A stretch of DNA of 46,143 bases from an uncultured Pirellula sp. (GTDB lineage: Bacteria > Planctomycetota > Planctomycetia > Pirellulales > Pirellulaceae). The notes below the pieces were generated by a model, which worked only from the letters and a program-made list of their open reading frames with translations, searched no databases and was not told the origin of the DNA. The translations under genes and the position numbers were made by a program. The stretch is taken from contig CAIYZV010000410.1 in assembly GCA_903930765.1 (NCBI GenBank), positions 1 through 46,143 on the forward strand. The letters run 5' to 3'. This document shows, in pieces, positions 8,536 through 15,940 of this stretch; positions within the stretch are counted from its first letter, which is position 1; every line of letters begins with the position of its first letter.

Positions 8536-8880
8536 GAGGGGACACCAGGTGAATTTTCTAATCGGAAGTCTTGCCCCCGAGTTTGGGGGTTGCAGGTGAC
8601 TCGCGGAGCGCTAAACGAGCCTATAGAGAATTACCACGTCTTTTCGGTACGTTCCCAATCTATGCACTCATCGACGACTTTATTCAAAGCTCATTTTTTT
8701 TGAGTTATTTTGATCGGCAGAATCGGAATAACCGGACCACGGGCTTGCAATCTCCGCCGAGTGCATTTTTTGTTTTTTACTGACTCATTTGCATGCCCTT
8801 ATTTGCAACCTACGGTTGTGGCGTGCATTGCTTCTTGAGCAATAAAATCGTTCTCGTTTGTAATTTCGGAAAACTACGTT
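8536..8880. other. Divergent intergenic region, no gene seen
   Basis: This 345-bp gap separates the minus-strand ABC exporter from the plus-strand HDOD gene and should hold both promoters. I see a small CCCCC/GGGGG hairpin (8574-8589), an AT-rich stretch with T-runs (about 8692-8715 and 8765-8780) and a 6-bp hairpin ATTGCT/AGCAAT (8827-8843) just before the HDOD start. No reading frame looks real, and no clear -10/-35 pair can be assigned. Confidence 0.6.
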
Positions 8881-9786
8881 ATGACGACCGTAAAGTCCGG
8901 CCCAAGCCTCGCTGAAGTCCTCGCCAATACCCAAATTCCAGCATTGCCAACCAGTGCGATGAAACTCCTGGAACTGTCCCAAGACCCATCGAAAGGTCCG
9001 GCGGATTACGCAAAGCCAATCGAAGCTGACGTGGGATTGATGGGCCAAGTCCTTCGGTTCGTGAACTCGTCCTACTTCGGATTCTCACGGGAGATCTCGT
9101 CGGTTCAGCAAGCATTGACGCTGGTTGGTGTGAGAACCATCAAAAACTTTGCTCTCTGGAGCGCAGTTTTCTCCATCGTCCCCAATCCCAAGATCGGCCC
9201 CTTCGACTTGCGAGGATTGTGGCAAGACTCCTTACGACGAGCCTTGTTCGCCCGTGCCGTCGGTCGAGAGTTGATGCTCGTCAATGCCGAAGAACTCTTC
9301 GCTGCAGCCTTGCTCCAGGATATGGCGATCCCTTTTCTACTGAAAGCATTACCGGCGGAATACGAGAACTTGATGAATCGCCGAGTGAGCGAAAAACTAC
9401 GTCTTTCCAGCCTTGAGCGAGAGGTGTTCGGATGGGACCACGCCCAGGCAGCAGCACAGCTCTGCCGGACTTGGCATCTGCCCGAAGACTTTGCGGTCCT
9501 CGTCGAACGCCATCCGTCCTTGAACGAATTGCTCGGCGGAAGCAATCCTCAAGTCGCCGCCGCCTGTGTCGCGATCGCCGCCCTACTACCGGCCTGCAAA
9601 GACAAAGACTGGGCGGAAGAAGTGGACTTTATTAAGGGCTTTGCACGCATCGATACGAAACAGCAAATCAACTTGATCGAACTCCTTGGACGCGTTGATG
9701 AGTCGATGGTAGACTTCGCTCCCATCATGAATCTCCCGATCCCTGAAAAGCCCCTTCTGGCCTATTTGGCCTCCCAAGCAAGTTAA
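8881..9786 (+). CDS. HDOD domain signalling protein
   Basis: A 301-residue protein made almost entirely of one HDOD domain. The typical opening 'LPTSAMKLLELSQDP', the 'IEADVGLMGQVLRFVNSSYFGF' segment, 'ISSVQQALTLVGVRTIKNFAL' and a downstream 'AALLQDMAIPFLL' are all present. The position that is His-Asp in true HD hydrolases is Gln-Asp here, which fits HDOD being a non-catalytic output or scaffold domain. No receiver, GGDEF or kinase domain is attached, so the partner is unknown. The ATG at 8881 has no clear ribosome binding site. The LarA-like gene follows 122 bp later with a strong hairpin in between. Confidence 0.88.
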   Translation: MTTVKSGPSLAEVLANTQIPALPTSAMKLLELSQDPSKGPADYAKPIEADVGLMGQVLRFVNSSYFGFSREISSVQQALTLVGVRTIKNFALWSAVFSIVPNPKIGPFDLRGLWQDSLRRALFARAVGRELMLVNAEELFAAALLQDMAIPFLLKALPAEYENLMNRRVSEKLRLSSLEREVFGWDHAQAAAQLCRTWHLPEDFAVLVERHPSLNELLGGSNPQVAAACVAIAALLPACKDKDWAEEVDFIKGFARIDTKQQINLIELLGRVDESMVDFAPIMNLPIPEKPLLAYLASQAS

Positions 9787-9850
9787 TCGCCCCTCTGCTT
9801 GCGTTAATTTTTTCGCTAAACTGATGCCCCGTACCGCGAACATGCGGACA

Positions 9851-9878
9851 GAAAGACGTTCTCAACAGAACGTCTTTC
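9851..9878 (+). terminator. Perfect 12-bp stem-loop between HDOD and LarA-like genes
   Basis: GAAAGACGTTCT (9851-9862), a CAAC loop and AGAACGTCTTTC (9867-9878) form an uninterrupted 12-bp stem with a 4-nt loop. There is no strong T-tract after it, only GTCATTTACT. It could be a weak terminator for the HDOD transcript, an mRNA-processing or stability element, or a protein-binding palindrome, since it lies only 30 bp before the LarA-like start. Confidence 0.6.
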
Positions 9879-9908
9879 GTCATTTACTCCAGGCAGCGAA
9901 AAACCAGC

Positions 9909-11189
9909 ATGACCATTTACTATTCCGTCGGCAGTCCTGAGCACGAACTGGGTGAACAGGACTTCTTGAACGCAATCGATTCTTGCTTGCACCAAATCGG
10001 GCACGTCCATCGAGTCCTCGCGATCCCTCCCGACCACACCCGTTTGGACTCTCAAGCGGGACCGATCACAAGGGCTGCCCACCAATTGCTCGGTCACAAG
10101 CTATCCGATGTTATGCCCGCATTGGGGACCCACGAAGCCATGAACGAAGGGGAACTTCAAAAGATGTTCGGCGATCTTCCCCGATCGCTGATTCGCGTTC
10201 ATCGTTATAAATCGGATGTTGAAACACTCGGTCACGTTGACTCTGAGTTCGTCGAGGATGCCACCGAGGGGATCTATAAAAAGCCATGGCCAGCCCAGGT
10301 CAACCGGATTATCACCCGAGGTGGGCACGACTTGATTCTGTCGATCGGCCAAGTCGTTCCGCATGAAGTGATTGGGATGGCAAACTACACGAAGAACATC
10401 TTTGTTGGTACCGGAGGTGTCGCTGGCATCGATGACAGCCATTACTTGAGCGCTCTGTACGGTTGCGAACGGATCATGGGACGCTGCGACAACCCCCTCC
10501 GCCGTATCCTGAATCGAGGCGCCGAACTATTCCTAACCCCGTATCGTATTCTCTACGTTCTCACCGTCGTTGAATCCACCGTCGATCGTGGACCAGTGGT
10601 ACGAGGGCTATACATCGGCGATGATCATTCCGTCTTTTTCAGAGCCGGGGAGTTATCGGCTCGAGTCAACTGCTTCCGACTCGATCGAGCTCCGAAGAAA
10701 ATTGTCGTCTGGATGGATCCGGATAAATACAAAAAGACGTGGGTAGGCAACAAAGCAATTTATCGTACCCGCATGGCCATCGCTGATGGCGGAAAACTAG
10801 TTGTGGTTGCACCTGGTGTTGCCAAATTCGGCGAGCAGCCCGAAGTCGACCAACTCATCCGCAAGTATGGCTACCGCACCAGTGAAGAAATACTTGAATG
10901 CGTCACTCGCAATGAAGACCTAGGCAACAACCTGTCCACTGCATCCCACCTGATACACGGCTCGACCGAGAACCGCTTTACCGTGGAGTACTGCCCCGGA
11001 ACCTTAACTCGGGAAGAAATCCGAAGTGTCGGCTATGAATATGGAGAATGGGGTCGGGCCATGAAAGAGTATTCCGTTGCCGACATCAACGACGGCTGGC
11101 ACGAAAGCCGCGAAGGCGAAGAGTTTTACTTCATTCGAAACCCTGGCCTCGGACTATGGATGCACCGTCAACACCGTCACGCGTTCTAA
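9909..11189 (+). CDS. LarA-type (DUF2088) nickel-pincer racemase/epimerase homologue
   Basis: A 426-residue protein, the usual LarA length. The N-domain motif PPDHTR (40-45) and ALGTHE (71-76) are present. His152 in PHEVIG is followed exactly ten residues later by Lys162; in lactate racemase the same spacing joins a catalytic His and the Lys that holds the nickel-pincer nucleotide. This suggests the cofactor is used. Known members racemise lactate or epimerise other alpha-hydroxy acids; the substrate here cannot be read from sequence. The maturation genes larB, larC and larE are not in the window. It lies downstream of the HDOD gene and converges on the dockerin gene. Confidence 0.8.
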   Translation: MTIYYSVGSPEHELGEQDFLNAIDSCLHQIGHVHRVLAIPPDHTRLDSQAGPITRAAHQLLGHKLSDVMPALGTHEAMNEGELQKMFGDLPRSLIRVHRYKSDVETLGHVDSEFVEDATEGIYKKPWPAQVNRIITRGGHDLILSIGQVVPHEVIGMANYTKNIFVGTGGVAGIDDSHYLSALYGCERIMGRCDNPLRRILNRGAELFLTPYRILYVLTVVESTVDRGPVVRGLYIGDDHSVFFRAGELSARVNCFRLDRAPKKIVVWMDPDKYKKTWVGNKAIYRTRMAIADGGKLVVVAPGVAKFGEQPEVDQLIRKYGYRTSEEILECVTRNEDLGNNLSTASHLIHGSTENRFTVEYCPGTLTREEIRSVGYEYGEWGRAMKEYSVADINDGWHESREGEEFYFIRNPGLGLWMHRQHRHAF

Positions 11190-11250
11190 GAAGGATCAAC
11201 ACTCTGTGCTTGTTCCCCGCATCGCCTCACGTTACATACGTCTAGGCTGA

Positions 11251-13884
11251 TTAGCGGCGCTTCGTTCTTCGAAGTGGTTCGATTTGACCATCAACTTCGA
11301 AGGGCACCGGCAGTGAACCTGGAAGTGCCAACGCGTCGGAAAGGGGCGGCGGGACTCCCTTGCTAGACTCACCTTCAGGTACCAAGCCGCCCTGCGAGCC
11401 GGAACCTTCGCCTGATCCATTGAGCACAGGTCGATTCATCGCATTGATAATGATCAGGATATCAAGCGGAGAAACTTTGCCGTCGCCATCGACGTCCAAA
11501 TCCCCATAGCTTTCCCCTTCACCTCGAGGCTTTACCACACCTGGGCCGTTGGTGTTGATGTAGTTGATGATGGTCAAAGGATCCAGCGGTGTCACCTTAC
11601 CATCGCCATCGACATCCATGGGATTGATGTCGTTGTGGTAGGGGGTTGCATCCGGAATGACTCGCAATCGGTCGGACCGTTGCAAACTGGTGCCGTAATT
11701 CCTCGATGTCGCGGTAAACGCAAGATCGATCCAGCCTGGTTCCTTGTAAGTCACACTCGTCCCGGGCTTCAACCTTACCACGCTACCAACCACTTCGAAT
11801 CGTGGATCCGAAACGGTAATGTCATACACCTCGTTCTTATCTGGATCGATGACGGAGATATTTCCAACAACGTAACCCGGCTTCTTTTCGGGGACTTGCC
11901 CACTCCCGGTCAGAAGCATTCCGGTGGGAGGATCATTTTGGTCTCTCACTTGGACGGTTACGGTCTTCTTGATCGAATCGGCCAGAGCCACTTCTGTCGC
12001 TGAGATCACCAGCACCACAGCTTGTTCGGATTCATAATCGAGAGAGACACCTGGAGCGAGCACCAACAACCCTCGATCGATCAAAAATCTACCATCAGAA
12101 ACAGTGTATCGGTATTGGCTATCGGAGTCCTTGTCGATTACCCGGACAGCACCGAGTGAGACTCCTGATTTACCTTCATCGACAATCAAGCTGTTCGGCG
12201 TATCGATCCCTTCGGGAGGATCATTGAGCGGTTGGACCTGAACCGTCAACGTCTGAGGAACAGACCAGTCGCGTCCGTCGTACGCTTGTACCACCACCGA
12301 ATCGACGCCATTGGCATTGGGACTCGGGGAATAAACACCGCCCGATGCAGCCGCCCATTGCCACGTCCCGATCGACCCATTGGATTCGCGAATCACATAA
12401 AAAATCGATTCCCCATCTCTGTCCTTAGCCGATTGGTCAAACCAGCTCTTGGCAAGTGCGATCGGTGAATCTTCTTGCGTGCTGATGCTGGGCAATGCCT
12501 GAAGCGTCGGTTTGGTGTTGTACCCGTGGCTTCGAACGCCAATGGCGACCTGATGAATTACCCCATCGCTAATCGCAGCGGCACTAGCCCCGGGCAAAGC
12601 AAACGAATGACGGTACAAACCACCATCACGAATCCCTACCAAGCTGTCGTTCAGAAACCCCATCGACCAAGCGGTCTTGTCCGCTGCCATGCGCGATCCG
12701 GTATCCGAGAACAATACATCGAATTGCTTTAGCCATGTCTGCATCGACCAGCCAAGAATCCGCGATGGATTCGACTTCGAGGAGGTTATCAAGATGCCTC
12801 GACTCAGATCGAAAACTGAAGGCCCAGCGGCATCCACAAGGTTGGCTACGGTGGGCAACCCTGGACCGTTGTCCAAAACCATCGCGCCATTTGCCGAACT
12901 TAAAACAATCTTGTCACCCGTTGGAGAACTGCTCGAAAACCGGACACTGGCTCCTTCAGGGCCTGCAAAGGCACGTTCCGCGGTGAGTTCGAAAAAACCG
13001 TTCCCTACTCGGTACGAGGAGATGCGTTGACCGCCATCGATTGTCGGTTCTTGCACCAAAAGGAATTGTCCACCGCTGGAGTGAACAGTGGATCCTGCTG
13101 TTAGTCCATCGACGACCGGGCTAGTACCGATCGACCACGGTTCACCTGCACCCGGCCCTGTGCTCTGGGAAACGGAAAACAACCCCTCGCCATGGAGGGC
13201 CTTGCCACGAACATAAACCGACCCATCCACACCATAGACCTGACTGGGTCTCTCAACCGAGGCTGGCAAATCTTCAAGTCTGCTTGTGCTCAAATCAAAC
13301 GCAACCAGTCGCGTCGCTAGGTTCCGCTCAACAACTGCGATGCCCTTATTCAAATCGATCATCGCGGCAGATTTAAGGGTGCCATCGAGTGGGATCCTTT
13401 GCTGGATGGATCCTGTTTCGACATTCAACCGTTGGATGGAGTTTCCAGCGGTAAACCACGCAACATCATCGGATTCCCAACGCAACGACTGCTGCAGTCC
13501 GAGATTGGATAACCATGTTCCACTGGGTGCGGGCAGCGTCGCCGTCGTCTGAACCAAGGTTTTCGACTCACCCAACAACCGGATAGAATAGTTGCCTGGC
13601 TTCAATCCACTAAAGCGAGCAACGCCATTCGCGTCGGTAATGCCAATCGGTTCGTTGGCTTGCTGCACCCCGTCAGAATTGAAATCGACGTAAACAACCT
13701 TATCAGGAAGTGCGGGGGTATTCGGGGCCGATTGGCGGTCGGAGTTCCAATCGTCAAAGACGAACACTTCCAAACCAGCCATCAACCGTCGATCTTCAAG
13801 ACGATCGAACTGCAACCGGCGGTTGCGAACCGCACTGTGGACAGCCCGATGCCTGAGTTCTAGTCTTTGTTTACGGTTAGCCAT
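11251..13884 (-). CDS. Extracellular LEPR/LEDRRLM-type protein with cadherin-like and dockerin repeats
   Basis: An 877-residue secreted protein. Instead of a classical signal peptide, the basic N-terminus carries FDRLEDRRLMAG (26-37), the planctomycete LEPR-XLL-like surface sorting signature. A SdrD-B-like segment follows (about 38-110: 'DANGVARFSGLKPGNYSIRLLG'), then a beta-propeller-like region (about 115-450), cadherin/Ig-like repeats (about 460-750, with 'NDPPEG' and 'NDPPTG' linkers) and a type I dockerin (about 757-817) with two DVDGDGK calcium loops. It probably acts in adhesion or in anchoring to cohesin-like partners. The C-terminal tail is Pro/Gly/Ser-rich and ends in basic residues. 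No enzyme domain is recognised. Confidence 0.82.
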   Translation of the reverse strand: MANRKQRLELRHRAVHSAVRNRRLQFDRLEDRRLMAGLEVFVFDDWNSDRQSAPNTPALPDKVVYVDFNSDGVQQANEPIGITDANGVARFSGLKPGNYSIRLLGESKTLVQTTATLPAPSGTWLSNLGLQQSLRWESDDVAWFTAGNSIQRLNVETGSIQQRIPLDGTLKSAAMIDLNKGIAVVERNLATRLVAFDLSTSRLEDLPASVERPSQVYGVDGSVYVRGKALHGEGLFSVSQSTGPGAGEPWSIGTSPVVDGLTAGSTVHSSGGQFLLVQEPTIDGGQRISSYRVGNGFFELTAERAFAGPEGASVRFSSSSPTGDKIVLSSANGAMVLDNGPGLPTVANLVDAAGPSVFDLSRGILITSSKSNPSRILGWSMQTWLKQFDVLFSDTGSRMAADKTAWSMGFLNDSLVGIRDGGLYRHSFALPGASAAAISDGVIHQVAIGVRSHGYNTKPTLQALPSISTQEDSPIALAKSWFDQSAKDRDGESIFYVIRESNGSIGTWQWAAASGGVYSPSPNANGVDSVVVQAYDGRDWSVPQTLTVQVQPLNDPPEGIDTPNSLIVDEGKSGVSLGAVRVIDKDSDSQYRYTVSDGRFLIDRGLLVLAPGVSLDYESEQAVVLVISATEVALADSIKKTVTVQVRDQNDPPTGMLLTGSGQVPEKKPGYVVGNISVIDPDKNEVYDITVSDPRFEVVGSVVRLKPGTSVTYKEPGWIDLAFTATSRNYGTSLQRSDRLRVIPDATPYHNDINPMDVDGDGKVTPLDPLTIINYINTNGPGVVKPRGEGESYGDLDVDGDGKVSPLDILIIINAMNRPVLNGSGEGSGSQGGLVPEGESSKGVPPPLSDALALPGSLPVPFEVDGQIEPLRRTKRR

Positions 13885-14072
13885 AATGACACATGCCCGT
13901 ATCTTGATTCGCGGTGAAAAACCGTAAGATGAGGAAACCCTTACTCGCGCGATCCTTCCCGCAACAATAATGGCTCTGTGTGTGTGTCCTTAAATGTACC
14001 GAATTTGGAAACCGCTTGAGAAGCGATCTCCCCCGATTTTTCGTATTTTTCACCTCCCAAACGATCTTGAAA

Positions 14073-15671
14073 ATGGCACATAAATCCCCCTTAACGCATG
14101 AAAAGCATGCCTTTCAGTCGCTTTTCTGCTCGATTTGCAGCTACCTCTTCCTGCTGCTCACGACTTCGTCCGCCCTCGGCCAGTTGGCGGACCAAAGGTA
14201 CCAATTGGGCCGTCGGCTCATCCGTTTCGAGACCGCTTGGCAGGCCGCAACCCCAGACCAGCGAACAGCTTCCGTGAAACCGGTCGAGCAGGCAGTCTCG
14301 AGTTTTTTCGGACTGCAACTTGCCGATGCAGCCAAACGGCTCGATCAAGCTCGATCGATCGTGGATCCTTTACCCATCGATCAGCAACCGCTTTGGTTCG
14401 AAGCAAACCAGCACTTCGTAGATATCGAAACATTAATTATCGATCCGTCGACATCCCCGGTCAAGTTTCGGTTGCAAAAGCTCTATCGCCTCCAGCCTCC
14501 CCCCTCCGACAACTCGGAATCCAATACCGAGCCAGTCCATGATTCGCCAGAAACGCTCAGTGGAACATTGCAACTCACCCTCTCAACTCAGGAGGGCTCA
14601 ACTCAGGAGGGCTCAACTCAGGAGGGCTTAACCCGGGAGGGCTTAACTCGGGAGGGTCTGCCGCAGGAGCGTGCACTCGCCAGCACCACCCTCGAAACCC
14701 CAACGCTCGACGCATGGACAACGTGGTCACTACCCTCGCTCCCAAATGGCGATTACACGATACGAGCAACTCTCAATAAGAATGGAGTTGAATCGGAAAT
14801 CATTTCAGAGAATCTAACTCTGTGCCAAGGCCTCACCGAGAGATCCGAAGCGATATCCGCATGGTACGACGGCAACCGAAGAGGAAGAGGGGATTCCAAG
14901 CAATCCTCCGCACGAATGCTCGCCAAGGAGATTCTGCAGATATGCAAAGGTTCTGCATGCGAGACAGACATCCCATGGACACAATGGATCGAGGACTTTG
15001 AGTCGCTCTCAGACGAGTCGGTCCCTTTCGACCAATGGATCCAATCCCATCCTGGAACTTCCCGCTGGTGCCAACTGAGCAACGGTAATAAGTCGCAAGT
15101 CATCCGTCTTCGAGTACCATCGGAATTGCACAAGCCGACGCCGGTCCTCTTTGCATTTCACGGGGCCGGGGGAAGCGAAAATATGTTTTTCGACACTTAC
15201 GGTGCAGGGCGTCTCATCGATCTCGCGGGCGAACGAGGGTGGATCGTAATCGCACCGCGTCAGACACTCAACGGACTCGGACTAAACACCGTGGAAATGC
15301 TCGATGAGTTGGAAAAGATTCTACCGATCGACCGGAGCCGGGTCATGCTGGTTGGGCATTCGATGGGTGCAGCCCAAGCCATGCAACAAGTATCCAACTA
15401 TCCGGAACATATCCGTGCTGTCGCAGCATTAGGAGGCGGAGGTATGGTAAAGCGAAGCGATGCTTTGGAGCAAATCCCCTTTTATGTTGCCGCCGGGGAC
15501 CGAGATTTCGGTCGACCTCGCGCTATGCTCCTCGCCAAACAACTCAAAGAGATCCAAGCCAACGTACAATACAACGACTTCGAAAACGTCGAACATTTGG
15601 TGATTGTCCAAGCCGCCCTCGACCATGTTTTTCGTTTCTTCGACGACGTACTCGCACCTCTTAAAAACTGA
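14073..15671 (+). CDS. Secreted alpha/beta hydrolase (esterase/depolymerase-like)
   Basis: 532 residues from the ATG at 14073; the reading frame extends to 13980, but only this start places a signal peptide (about 1-36, ending SALG) at the N-terminus. The first 300 residues are helical and of unknown fold, with an in-frame 15-bp repeat encoding STQEG-type pentapeptides. The C-terminal 220 residues are an alpha/beta hydrolase with an oxyanion-type HGAGG segment, nucleophile elbow GHSMG (Ser430), candidate acid Asp476 or Asp478 and His508. This resembles feruloyl-esterase/PHB-depolymerase-like enzymes. It ends 16 bp before the copper chaperone gene, so it probably shares a transcript with copZ-copA, though a functional link to copper is not evident. 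Confidence 0.8.
   Translation: MAHKSPLTHEKHAFQSLFCSICSYLFLLLTTSSALGQLADQRYQLGRRLIRFETAWQAATPDQRTASVKPVEQAVSSFFGLQLADAAKRLDQARSIVDPLPIDQQPLWFEANQHFVDIETLIIDPSTSPVKFRLQKLYRLQPPPSDNSESNTEPVHDSPETLSGTLQLTLSTQEGSTQEGSTQEGLTREGLTREGLPQERALASTTLETPTLDAWTTWSLPSLPNGDYTIRATLNKNGVESEIISENLTLCQGLTERSEAISAWYDGNRRGRGDSKQSSARMLAKEILQICKGSACETDIPWTQWIEDFESLSDESVPFDQWIQSHPGTSRWCQLSNGNKSQVIRLRVPSELHKPTPVLFAFHGAGGSENMFFDTYGAGRLIDLAGERGWIVIAPRQTLNGLGLNTVEMLDELEKILPIDRSRVMLVGHSMGAAQAMQQVSNYPEHIRAVAALGGGGMVKRSDALEQIPFYVAAGDRDFGRPRAMLLAKQLKEIQANVQYNDFENVEHLVIVQAALDHVFRFFDDVLAPLKN
14582..14656. repeat. 15-bp in-frame tandem repeat inside the hydrolase gene
   Basis: Five head-to-tail 15-bp units: three exact copies of CTCAACTCAGGAGGG (14582-14626) and two diverged copies (14627-14641 and 14642-14656). 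A sixth, more degenerate unit may follow to 14671. They encode STQEG, STQEG, LTREG-type pentapeptides in a Ser/Thr-rich linker. Identical copies next to diverged ones suggest recent expansion at the 5' side. Confidence 0.95.
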
Positions 15672-15687
15672 CCCTCCGATTCCATCC

Positions 15688-15936
15688 ATGACCCACCAAG
15701 ACCGGCCCATTCAGAAAACCAATTTCAGCTTTTCCGTCCGAGGGATGACATGCGATCATTGCAAACGGGCTGTTGAGAACGCGGTCCGAGCAATCCCGGG
15801 CGCCACGGACGTGGACGTCGATCTCGCTCGCGGTATCGCGAACGTCTCCGGCCAACTCTCCGCACAAGACATCGTGCATGCCATCGAGGGAGAGGGTTAC
15901 GTCGTCAAGCCGATACCTTCGGGTAAATCCGGCTAA
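15688..15936 (+). CDS. copZ: CopZ-like heavy-metal chaperone
   Basis: An 82-residue protein consisting of one HMA domain with the metal site GMTCDHC (Cys22 and Cys25). It should bind Cu(I) in the cytosol and hand it to the ATPase encoded 4 bp downstream. The reading frame runs back to 15604, but the ATG at 15688 gives the normal domain start and avoids overlap with the hydrolase gene. No CueR- or CsoR-type regulator is adjacent. Confidence 0.88.
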   Translation: MTHQDRPIQKTNFSFSVRGMTCDHCKRAVENAVRAIPGATDVDVDLARGIANVSGQLSAQDIVHAIEGEGYVVKPIPSGKSG

Positions 15937-15940
15937 CTCC

